A stretch of DNA of 31,662 nt from the NCBI GenBank assembly GCA_964480565.1, contig CAYZSU010000023.1, positions 1-31,662 on the forward strand, written 5' to 3'. Under the pieces are notes generated by a model that did no database searches, was not told where the DNA came from, and saw nothing but the letters and a program-made list of their open reading frames with translations. The translations under genes were made by a program, and so were the position numbers. Source of the DNA: CAYZSU01 sp964480565. GTDB taxonomy: Bacteria > UBA10199 > 2-02-FULL-44-16 > JAAZCA01. Positions 8,762 through 15,294 of this stretch are shown here, piece after piece (within the stretch, counting starts at the first letter, position 1; each line of letters opens with the position of its first letter).

Positions 8762-9727
8762 CTATTGAAACGATCCCATGCGCAATTGATCGATAAGCTC
8801 GCGCATGTCTTTTGGTAATGTGGATTTGAATTGTACATGTTTTTTTGTTCGAGGATGAATAAAACCAAGCGTTTTAGCGTGAAGTGCATGTCTATGGAAT
8901 TTGGGCATGCCTTGTTGTTTGTATACTTTATCGCCAATTATTGGAAATCCATTACTAGAAAAATGAACACGAATTTGATGTGTGCGTCCAGTACGAAGCT
9001 CCACTGATAAAAGTGTTGCATTGGGATAGCGCTCAATTGCGCGATAATCTGTGATGGCTTCTTTACTCTCTGGGCTATTGCTGACTTTTACTTTTCTTCC
9101 ATCACCAAAAGATCCCTTTTCAATCCCTTGCCGAATACGACCTTGCTCACGTTGCACTTTTCCAAATACAATAGCAGCATAGGTTCGCTGCACAAGGTGT
9201 TGTCTAAACGCATATTCAAGGCGTTTTCCGTAATTTGACAATGCAAATACCATGAGCCCGGATGTTTCCACATCCAGTCGATGCAGCGCAGATACAAATA
9301 CGCCCTTGGCATCTGGATGCTTGCGTTTTAAATAGTTATGGACGCGTCCATATAAGTTGTCTTTATTTGTATTGTTTTTACCGACAACAGAAAGAAGTCC
9401 TGCGGGCTTTTCAACAACAATGAGATCTTTATCCTCAAAATAAATTTTAATTTTATCCTTGGATTTTAATGTTAGGGGTGCGGATCGTCCTTTTTGCTTG
9501 CTTGCTTTCCCCTTTGTTCCAGAGTTTGGTTCAATATTGACAATAACGCGGTCCAGCGTATTTAATTCCCACCCTGCAATAATGACACATTTTCCATTGA
9601 TCAGTACTAACCCGTCATTTAATAGAGCTTTGACTTGTTTTCTGGATAGATCTGGCAATCGTGCACATAAAAACTTATCAAGGCGTATGCCATTGTCACA
9701 TTTGGTAGCTGTAAATTGTTTGTTCAT
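8762..9727 (-). CDS. RluC/RluD-family 23S rRNA pseudouridine synthase
   Basis: A 321-residue enzyme that isomerises uridine to pseudouridine in RNA, most likely in 23S rRNA. The N-terminal 75 residues form an S4 RNA-binding domain (RLDKFLCARLPDLSRKQVK). The catalytic domain follows, with the HRLD motif and catalytic D152 in HRLDVETSG. The RTGRTHQIRVH motif and the GDKVY segment typical of the family are present. RluC, RluD and TruC cannot be separated by eye. AGGA lies just upstream of the ATG. It is divergent from the DUF1795 gene across 70 bp. Confidence 0.93.
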   Translation of the reverse strand: MNKQFTATKCDNGIRLDKFLCARLPDLSRKQVKALLNDGLVLINGKCVIIAGWELNTLDRVIVNIEPNSGTKGKASKQKGRSAPLTLKSKDKIKIYFEDKDLIVVEKPAGLLSVVGKNNTNKDNLYGRVHNYLKRKHPDAKGVFVSALHRLDVETSGLMVFALSNYGKRLEYAFRQHLVQRTYAAIVFGKVQREQGRIRQGIEKGSFGDGRKVKVSNSPESKEAITDYRAIERYPNATLLSVELRTGRTHQIRVHFSSNGFPIIGDKVYKQQGMPKFHRHALHAKTLGFIHPRTKKHVQFKSTLPKDMRELIDQLRMGSFQ

Positions 9728-9797
9728 ATAAATCCTGTTTTATCCTTGCCCTTAAACCTTTGTTCTGTTACCTAATGGCGCTAACAAGGAGGAATAA

Positions 9798-10286
9798 ATG
9801 ACACAAGTTTCAATTGGAGAATTAACCGCTGAGATCCCAGCAGACTGGAATACACAAGGGATGTTAACATTAACGTTGCCTTCTTCAGATCCGAACGTCA
9901 AGCCCAATGTCATTCTAACTAAAGAATATTTACCACAGGAAGTGGAATTGAATGCCTATTTTGGACGTATTAAAGATTCTATTCAAAAGCGTGGTATTAA
10001 GGATTTAAAAATATCAGATGAAAAAGATATTGCGATATCCGGGATGCGTGGAAAAATGATGGTTTGTAGTTGGGATGTGTCTGCGATGGCCGAAGTGATG
10101 CAACAGCAAAATCCAGATCAACCGGCACCTCAAGTGGAGCCAGGACAAGTTGTAAAGCAAATTCAAGTAACATTGCTTAAGGGAACATTAGCAATCAATA
10201 TGACTGCTAGCTTTCCAGAGGATAAATTTCAAGAATACTACAAGCCATTTCAAGGTTTTTTGAAAAGTTTAAAAGTAGCTGAATAA
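9798..10286 (+). CDS. DUF1795 / DcrB-like small protein
   Basis: A 162-residue protein with the DUF1795-type pattern: an N-terminal strand with IPADWN, then hydrophobic strands around NVILTKEYLP, a helix (LNAYFGRIKDSIQKRG), and a C-terminal strand-helix ending FQGFLKSLKV. There is no signal peptide, so it is probably cytoplasmic. The family includes DcrB and the EagR chaperones that load RHS effectors of type VI secretion. Here it lies about 5 kb from an RHS gene that is exported by another route, so a chaperone role is only a possibility. A strong AAGGAGG site precedes the ATG. Confidence 0.65.
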   Translation: MTQVSIGELTAEIPADWNTQGMLTLTLPSSDPNVKPNVILTKEYLPQEVELNAYFGRIKDSIQKRGIKDLKISDEKDIAISGMRGKMMVCSWDVSAMAEVMQQQNPDQPAPQVEPGQVVKQIQVTLLKGTLAINMTASFPEDKFQEYYKPFQGFLKSLKVAE

Positions 10287-10293
10287 GTAGGGG

Positions 10294-10317
10294 CCTATTT
10301 TTATAATAGGTGTTTTT
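10294..10317 (+). terminator. Short terminator-like hairpin after DUF1795 gene
   Basis: Stem CCTATT (10294-10299) and AATAGG (10305-10310), followed by TGTTTTT, starting 8 bp after the stop. Confidence 0.45.
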
Positions 10318-10343
10318 AAATAATTTTGTAAGTAAATTTTTTG

Positions 10344-10390
10344 GGCAATGCATATTTTCTATAAAAATAGATGATAGGCATTGCCTTTTT
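10344..10390 (+). terminator. Rho-independent terminator-like structure
   Basis: GGCAATGC (10344-10351) pairs with GCATTGCC (10378-10385), with a small inner TATTTT/AAAATA stem and TTTTT at 10386-10390. It lies between the convergent DUF1795 and RNHCP genes and fits plus-strand termination. Confidence 0.6.
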
Positions 10391-10411
10391 ATGTTTTGAA
10401 TAACCCCATTA

Positions 10412-10750
10412 TTAGCTGGGTTGTTGTGATAATGTGAGTATAAGGTCAAAGTTATCGGGAATCGGTTCGGGCGCTGTAATAGATTTAACGCGCACCCTTT
10501 CATTGCAGACAGTGCATTCATGGATGATCATATATCCCTTTTTTGAATGAATATGCACGGAAATAGGTGTCATCAATCCTTTGCATGGATTGGCGCGATC
10601 ACCAGGCCGAATATCCAAATGTTTGCACCATAGACAAAATGGGCAATGATTGCGTGGTGTGCCCTTTACTGTGGCAGGCACCTCTTGCTTGCAATGTGCG
10701 CATATAAAATCATCATTAATTACAGTAAATTGTTTGTCTTGACTTATCAT
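10412..10750 (-). CDS. RNHCP domain zinc-binding protein
   Basis: A 112-residue protein with the family's name motif RNHCPFCLWCKHLD and the following PGDR and CKGLMTPI blocks. An N-terminal CAHC and a C-terminal CTVC pair complete probable zinc sites. The function of RNHCP proteins is not established. The length is typical for the single-domain form. It is divergent from the GH13 gene, and no strong Shine-Dalgarno is seen. Confidence 0.85.
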   Translation of the reverse strand: MISQDKQFTVINDDFICAHCKQEVPATVKGTPRNHCPFCLWCKHLDIRPGDRANPCKGLMTPISVHIHSKKGYMIIHECTVCNERVRVKSITAPEPIPDNFDLILTLSQQPS

Positions 10751-10851
10751 TGGAAGTCGTCCCTAAACAGAAATTGATATTAGCAATGCCTTTAGATATA
10801 ACTGATTTTGTAAGTATGCATGATATGACAGGGAAAAACAATTATTTTGAG

Positions 10852-10868
10852 TGATGGGATTGCCATCA
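10852..10868. promoter_or_regulatory. Small dyad upstream of GH13 gene
   Basis: TGATGG (10852-10857) and CCATCA (10863-10868) form a perfect 6-bp inverted repeat around GATTG, about 30 bp before the GH13 start. It could be an operator or a leader hairpin; the call is weak. Confidence 0.25.
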
Positions 10869-10898
10869 AAATAGCTATAAATATGAATAGGAAAATTT

Positions 10899-13031
10899 AT
10901 GAATCAAATTATTTCATCTGCAGACAGTGGATTATTCACATTACCTCTTCCTGATATTCATCATATTTCTCCATATACATTGGAGACACAAGCAATTGTG
11001 GATCAGCATCGCTCATTGCCAGAGGGCACGCGTATTTGGAAGAAGGGCTTGAAAAAAATAGGTACGGCACGATTGTATGCCAACCGATTGCCATTGGATG
11101 CAAAAGTAAATTTAGTGCTTATTGATTTGAAAAAAATAGAGTTGCCGAAAACCCCATCTCAATCGGAGTCGCCTAATTACTGGCAGGGGCATATTGCCGC
11201 TGGTATATCAAGGCGTATTGCATTAATGCGCGATGCCGCGGGTAATTGGAGTGCGGCAAGTAAATTCATTTCTACCGAAGTACTTTATATGTATGAGGTG
11301 ATTTTTCCAAAAGGGGATACGTATTATTATAGTGATCCCATGAGTACATATCAGCCATTTGGTGCCTATGGCCCATCACAGGTGACGGATATAAGTCAGT
11401 TTAATTGGAAGTCAAATGGGGCATTTAAACGAAATGCCAGTGAGATGGTCATTTTGGAAATTCACATGGCCACCTTTTCATTGGATGGCACATATAAAGG
11501 GCTTATGACGCGAAAAGGAAAATCGTGGATTAAAACACATATTATCGATAGAGGATTTAATGCGGTATCCATAATGCCGCTGGTGCAATGTCCTGGAAAC
11601 TATAACTGGGGGTATGATGGTTCACATCCATTTGCTGCCCATCATAAATTAGGAACCCTTGAGGAATTATGCGAGCTTATTCGATATTTACACTCAAAAA
11701 AAATCAGTGTGATTTTGGATGTGCAGTTAAATCACATGGCATTGCAGCATAATCCCAATCGTGGGATTAATGATCGAATGGCTCCTTGGGACGTGGGGCC
11801 GGCCCAGCATATTCCTATGCCTGATGGTAAAACGGTCGTCGAGCATTGGGGTGGGCCGCATTGGGATCATAGTGCCAGGGATGCTCATTTTAATGTAGAT
11901 CCTGCGCGCTATTGGATTGCACTTCAAAACCATGCACTCTTTAGTGAATTGTTTTTTTATCTGACTCATACATTTCAATTGGACGGTATTCGTGTGGATA
12001 TGAGCGCTTATATGGGGCTTGGTGATGCCGGGGCATTTAATGTTTATGATGCGGCGAGCAAAGAGGTTAATTTCCCTATTTTAAAGCGTTTGGTTGCAAG
12101 TGTCAAAGCAGCAAATCCAGATGCAATCATTGTTGCAGAGGACGGGCGTGAAGGACGAGCATGGCAATGTGTTGCTGATGCGACAGGTATTGATTTTGCC
12201 TGGAATTTTGAATTTATGCATGTATTACATCAATTATTTAATGTACGTCAGTCATATGATCGCATACTGACAATCAGCGATTTATGGAATGTGTTGAAAT
12301 ACGGTATATTATACCCGGAAAAAACGGATGATAATAGCTATTCGGCATGGGTAGGGTATTTTTCAAGCCATGATGAAGTGGGTAATCATGGGGGGACGCG
12401 ATTGGAGCCTTTGTTTGATACTGCGCAAGATCTTCGATTGGCCATTACATTATTATTTGTGGCGCGTTGTATTCCAATGCATTTTCAAGGTGCTTGTCGG
12501 CCATTTCCTTTTTTTCGTGATGCAGCCAGGCATGATTCGAATGGAATATCTACTCCTGATCCACGTATATATAATGATAGGGGGCATGCCTATTCAAATT
12601 ATGATGAATTGGCAAGTGATGTAGCGGATCAGGTTCAGCGTTTGTATCGAATGAATGCCAGTTCTAATATGGATGATGATCTCCATGCAGATTTATGGCA
12701 AATACTAAGTCAGTATCGTGCACAGCATTGTGCATTGCAGTCGCTAGATTCCAGACAAATGGTTCGATTGGCCGAACATCGGGATAATCAACTGCTTGTT
12801 ATTTATCGAGGGGATATTATTATTGGCATTAATTTAAGCGAGCAGGATTATTCTCATGGATATGTGATGCATGCAATGCACCCGCTGCCAAGTGGGCGAT
12901 TTCAGCCATTATTTTGTTCTAAAAATAAAAAGGGTATCGTTAAAGGAATAGAATCTATGGTAATTTCACCCTATACAGATACATTTACTATGAAAATACC
13001 TGAAAAATCGATAGTTTTTTGGAAAAAATAA
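10899..13031 (+). CDS. GH13 family glycoside hydrolase / glucan-modifying enzyme
   Basis: A 710-residue alpha-amylase-superfamily enzyme. An N-terminal beta-rich region (about 50-180, CBM48/E-set-like) is followed by the (beta/alpha)8 domain. Conserved region I is D274-VQLN-H279; region II is G-I-R365-V-D367 with the nucleophile; region III has acid/base E414 in VAEDG; region IV has H491-D492 in SSHDE. All three catalytic residues are therefore present. The NYNWGYDGSHPFA block resembles malto-oligosyltrehalose trehalohydrolases and branching enzymes. No trehalose or glycogen partner gene is nearby, so the reaction is unresolved. No signal peptide, so it is intracellular. ATAGGA is the probable ribosome binding site. 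Confidence 0.85.
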   Translation: MNQIISSADSGLFTLPLPDIHHISPYTLETQAIVDQHRSLPEGTRIWKKGLKKIGTARLYANRLPLDAKVNLVLIDLKKIELPKTPSQSESPNYWQGHIAAGISRRIALMRDAAGNWSAASKFISTEVLYMYEVIFPKGDTYYYSDPMSTYQPFGAYGPSQVTDISQFNWKSNGAFKRNASEMVILEIHMATFSLDGTYKGLMTRKGKSWIKTHIIDRGFNAVSIMPLVQCPGNYNWGYDGSHPFAAHHKLGTLEELCELIRYLHSKKISVILDVQLNHMALQHNPNRGINDRMAPWDVGPAQHIPMPDGKTVVEHWGGPHWDHSARDAHFNVDPARYWIALQNHALFSELFFYLTHTFQLDGIRVDMSAYMGLGDAGAFNVYDAASKEVNFPILKRLVASVKAANPDAIIVAEDGREGRAWQCVADATGIDFAWNFEFMHVLHQLFNVRQSYDRILTISDLWNVLKYGILYPEKTDDNSYSAWVGYFSSHDEVGNHGGTRLEPLFDTAQDLRLAITLLFVARCIPMHFQGACRPFPFFRDAARHDSNGISTPDPRIYNDRGHAYSNYDELASDVADQVQRLYRMNASSNMDDDLHADLWQILSQYRAQHCALQSLDSRQMVRLAEHRDNQLLVIYRGDIIIGINLSEQDYSHGYVMHAMHPLPSGRFQPLFCSKNKKGIVKGIESMVISPYTDTFTMKIPEKSIVFWKK

Positions 13032-13055
13032 AAAAGGGAGGAAATCTCCCTTTTT
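13031..13055 (+). terminator. Rho-independent terminator after GH13 gene
   Basis: Stem AAAAAGGGAG / CTCCCTTTTT around a GAAAT loop, beginning at the stop codon of the GH13 gene. Confidence 0.85.
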
Positions 13056-13090
13056 AGCTATATTGTGAATTTACTGCCCATCTTGAATTC

Positions 13091-13134
13091 GGGCATTTTT
13101 GAACAGCCCCCAAATACCTCTTTTGTGGGTGCCC
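13091..13134. repeat. Copy 2 of dispersed repeat, both ends present
   Basis: 13091-13112 (GGGCATTTTTGAACAGCCCC and following CA) matches the left end of the thiE insertion read on the opposite strand. 13124-13134 (GGGTGCCCCTA) resembles that insertion's right end. The stop codon of the hemerythrin gene lies at the edge of this repeat. Confidence 0.5.
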
Positions 13135-13539
13135 CTACATAACGCCTTTTTCTTTTAAAAATGGGCTATATTTCATATCCGCACCTTGAATATGCTGGAT
13201 TAGCCAGTTTTTTAAAAAATTCATGACTTCAACAGTGACCTGCTGTCCAGCATCGTTTTTTGCTTTTAACTCTCCTGCTTGTTGAATTAAATTATCATGA
13301 AGTCGTTTATGCTCATCATAATGTGGATATGCATGTTTTTGCATATATTGTTCTTCTACAGAAAAATGTGTTTTTGTATACTGTATTAGCTCAACCAACA
13401 ATTGAGTGGTAATTGTAGCACCTTGGCCAGCGCTCATTGCGTCGAATAATTTATTTACAATATGTATCAATTGCTCGTGTTGTTTATCGATGCTCTGAAT
13501 TCCTACTGAATAACTGTCATTCCATGTAATTAAACTCAT
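13135..13539 (-). CDS. Bacteriohemerythrin
   Basis: A 134-residue single-domain O2-binding di-iron protein. The full ligand set is present with canonical spacing: H21, H58, E62, H77, H81, H116 and D121. Such proteins sense, store or carry oxygen, often in motile microaerophilic bacteria. I chose the ATG at 13539, which follows a GGGGGG ribosome binding site; a TTG directly upstream is unlikely. It is cytoplasmic, divergent from the peroxiredoxin gene across 159 bp, and convergent with the GH13 gene. Confidence 0.95.
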   Translation of the reverse strand: MSLITWNDSYSVGIQSIDKQHEQLIHIVNKLFDAMSAGQGATITTQLLVELIQYTKTHFSVEEQYMQKHAYPHYDEHKRLHDNLIQQAGELKAKNDAGQQVTVEVMNFLKNWLIQHIQGADMKYSPFLKEKGVM

Positions 13540-13698
13540 CAATCCCCCCTTTTTTGTATGTGGTTATTAAAATAAATTGGATTTATATATTATAAATCAA
13601 AAAAAATAAAATGCGAGTTTTTTTAAAATGAATATTGACAATTAGGAATGATTATGAAAAAGGATAATATATCATTAATAAAAAGGAGATAGTAAATT

Positions 13699-14379
13699 AT
13701 GACTGATCAAACAAATCGCATTCCAGTAATTGGTGAAATTGCCCCATCATTTACTGCACAAACTACACAGGGGGAGATTAACTTTCCTGAAGATTACAAG
13801 GGAAAATGGACTATTTTATTTAGCCATCCGGCAGATTTTACGCCAGTGTGTACCACAGAATTTATGACATTTGCATCCATGGAAAGTGATTTCAATGATT
13901 TAAATTGCAAATTGCTTGGCTTGTCCATTGATAGTAATTTCAGTCATATTGCATGGTTACGTACAATTAAAGAAAAAATTGAGTATAATGGCATGAGCAA
14001 TGTGGATATTAATTTTCCAGTCATTGCGGATTTAAAAATGGATGTTGCTGGTAAGTATGGCATGGTACAGCCAAAAGAAAGTGATACCAATGCTGTTCGT
14101 GCTGTATTTTTCATTGATCCTGATGCAAAGATTCGTGCATTGATGTATTATCCTCTGTCATTAGGTCGTAATTTTGCAGAAATAAAACGTGCACTCATTG
14201 CCTTACAAACTTCAGATGAGCACGGAATTGCAACACCTGCCAATTGGCAGCCGGGTGATGATGTTATTGTTCCCCCTCCAGGTGATGCAAACCTTGCGGA
14301 TGAGCGCGTTAATGGTGCTGAAAAAGCAGGGTATAAATGTCTCGACTGGTTTATGTGCTTGAAACCCCTATCCAAGTAG
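13699..14379 (+). CDS. Prx6-type peroxiredoxin
   Basis: A 226-residue thiol peroxidase that reduces hydrogen peroxide and organic peroxides. The peroxidatic Cys is C51 in DFTPVCTTEF, with the conserved HPAD just before it. The C-terminal arm (about 150-226) is of the 1-Cys/Prx6 type and carries C214 and C220, the same six-residue separation known for the resolving pair of archaeal Prx6 enzymes, so a 2-Cys mechanism is plausible. AAGGAG sits 12 bp upstream of the ATG. The gene is monocistronic with its own terminator. It may share regulation with the divergent oxygen-binding hemerythrin gene. Confidence 0.95.
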   Translation: MTDQTNRIPVIGEIAPSFTAQTTQGEINFPEDYKGKWTILFSHPADFTPVCTTEFMTFASMESDFNDLNCKLLGLSIDSNFSHIAWLRTIKEKIEYNGMSNVDINFPVIADLKMDVAGKYGMVQPKESDTNAVRAVFFIDPDAKIRALMYYPLSLGRNFAEIKRALIALQTSDEHGIATPANWQPGDDVIVPPPGDANLADERVNGAEKAGYKCLDWFMCLKPLSK

Positions 14380-14396
14380 TGATTATTTCCATCCCC

Positions 14397-14424
14397 AAAA
14401 AGGCCAGCGTTCTGCTGGCCTTTT
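14397..14424 (+). terminator. Rho-independent terminator after peroxiredoxin
   Basis: AAAAGGCCAGC / GCTGGCCTTTT perfect stem with a 5-base loop, about 20 bp after the stop codon. Confidence 0.9.
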
Positions 14425-14589
14425 GCTATTTTTCACCAGTCCCATTATCTATCTGGTTGTTTCCAAAAATGTGATATCATGGCAATCATATCAATATTCA
14501 AATCGGTAATCATGGTAATATTGTCTGAACTAATACCGCCAATTGCACATACAGGTACATGAAGGGACTGCCATCGAAATAGCAATTAG

Positions 14590-14610
14590 TGGGGTTGTTC
14601 AAAAATACCC
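14590..14610. repeat. Copy 3 of the 21-bp palindromic repeat
   Basis: On the minus strand this reads GGGTATTTTTGAACAACCCC plus A, closely matching 4308-4328 and 13091-13112. It forms the left end of the thiE insertion. Confidence 0.55.
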
Positions 14611-14662
14611 AGATTGCCTAACCTCTATTAGATTGCATGAGGTTACAGGCATAACGCCGACT

Positions 14663-14700
14663 ATCATTTGCCAGGCATATTTATATATCTGGCAAATGAT
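14663..14700. repeat. 12-bp perfect hairpin inside thiE insertion
   Basis: ATCATTTGCCAG (14663-14674) and CTGGCAAATGAT (14689-14700) flank a 14-base AT-rich loop. Confidence 0.85.
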
Positions 14701-15171
14701 GTCTTGTTTACTAGCGCTGTGATAACTTGAAAAATTGCGTTAGCAATTAGTCAAGTTGATCAAGCGATTGTGCATTTCCGACAGCAAAAATATAATAGAC
14801 GCTGTCAAGGCCTCCCGTAAACCTGTAACCGGAGCGACCATGCGAGTACGTGAGGACCCACGGGTGTTAGCTAAGAAACACCGAAGATGGGTGTTCCTAC
14901 GGGCAACCCCATGAACAGCATTTTTAATTTCTTGCAATACTTCAAGGGAGGTAAGGGTTACATTTTTTTTACTATGAATTGGAAATAGGCACCCTACAGA
15001 TACATAACCCGCACCTTGTGTCTCTGCATGCAGGGCTTGTTCGACATTATGAACAGGTATGCCAATGATAAATCCAGGTGGACATAATTTTCTTGCATGT
15101 TCTATGGGAAAATTGTTTTGCCCCAAATGCACACCATCTGCATAGGCCAGTGCAACATCTAACTTAAAAAG

Positions 15172-15188
15172 TGTTCAAAATTTGAACA
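15172..15188. promoter_or_regulatory. 17-bp perfect palindrome upstream of RHS gene
   Basis: TGTTCAAA-A-TTTGAACA is a perfect dyad at the point where thiE homology ends and about 107 bp before the RHS start. It could be an operator for the RHS gene or a repeat relic, since TGTTCAAAA also occurs in the dispersed 21-bp repeats. Confidence 0.35.
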
Positions 15189-15261
15189 TGTCTGACTAAA
15201 ATTAAACACTATTAAATAAAAATCATCATATGGTCTGTCTCAACCCCATTGTGGAAAAATA

Positions 15262-15286
15262 AAGTTGGCAATGATTTTGCTTATAT
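15262..15286 (+). promoter_or_regulatory. Alternative-sigma promoter candidate for RHS gene
   Basis: TTGGCA (15265-15270), six bases, then TTGCT (15277-15281) fits the sigma-54 -24/-12 pattern except for one base. The overlapping TAAAGTTG-N11-GCTTATAT partly fits sigma-28. Either would start transcription about 3 bp before the ATG at 15295, giving an almost leaderless message. Confidence 0.4.
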
Positions 15287-15294
15287 ATCATTGA

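Larger units (their letters stand above)
14577..14913. mobile_element. 337-bp insertion within thiE
   Basis: Bounded by the two thiE homology blocks. The ends carry an 8-bp inverted repeat, TGGGGTTG at 14590-14597 and CAACCCCA at 14904-14911, that extends imperfectly to ACCCA on each side. It contains a strong hairpin and a copy of the 15-mer shared with 4300-4314. No transposase is encoded and no clear target duplication was found, so it is a repeat or MITE relic. Confidence 0.55.
14445..15165 (-). pseudogene. thiE: thiE remnant (thiamine-phosphate synthase), interrupted
   Basis: The minus-strand segment upstream of 14914 encodes the middle of ThiE: a DVALAYADGVHLGQ start, then PGFIIGIPVHNVEQALHAE, the GAGYVSVGCLFP block and LEVLQEIKNAV. 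Homology stops at V (14914-14916) and resumes at about 14576 with VPVCAIGGISSDN, ending at the stop 14445-14447. Removing 14577-14913 (337 bp) restores one frame across the junction. The N-terminal portion before DVALA (the ReK and IND region, roughly 60-70 residues) is missing. The gene is therefore both truncated at its 5' end and split, and is surely non-functional. An open frame reads from thiE into the insertion (14740-15132) but is not a real gene. Confidence 0.85.

Noticed and set aside
13540..13542. TTG as the hemerythrin start
   Set aside because: It lies directly before an ATG that has the better spacing to the GGGGGG ribosome binding site.
14740..15132. A 130-codon minus-strand frame that looks like an intact small protein
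   Set aside because: Its first half is the middle of ThiE and its second half is the insertion read through; it is a chimera produced by the disruption, not a gene.
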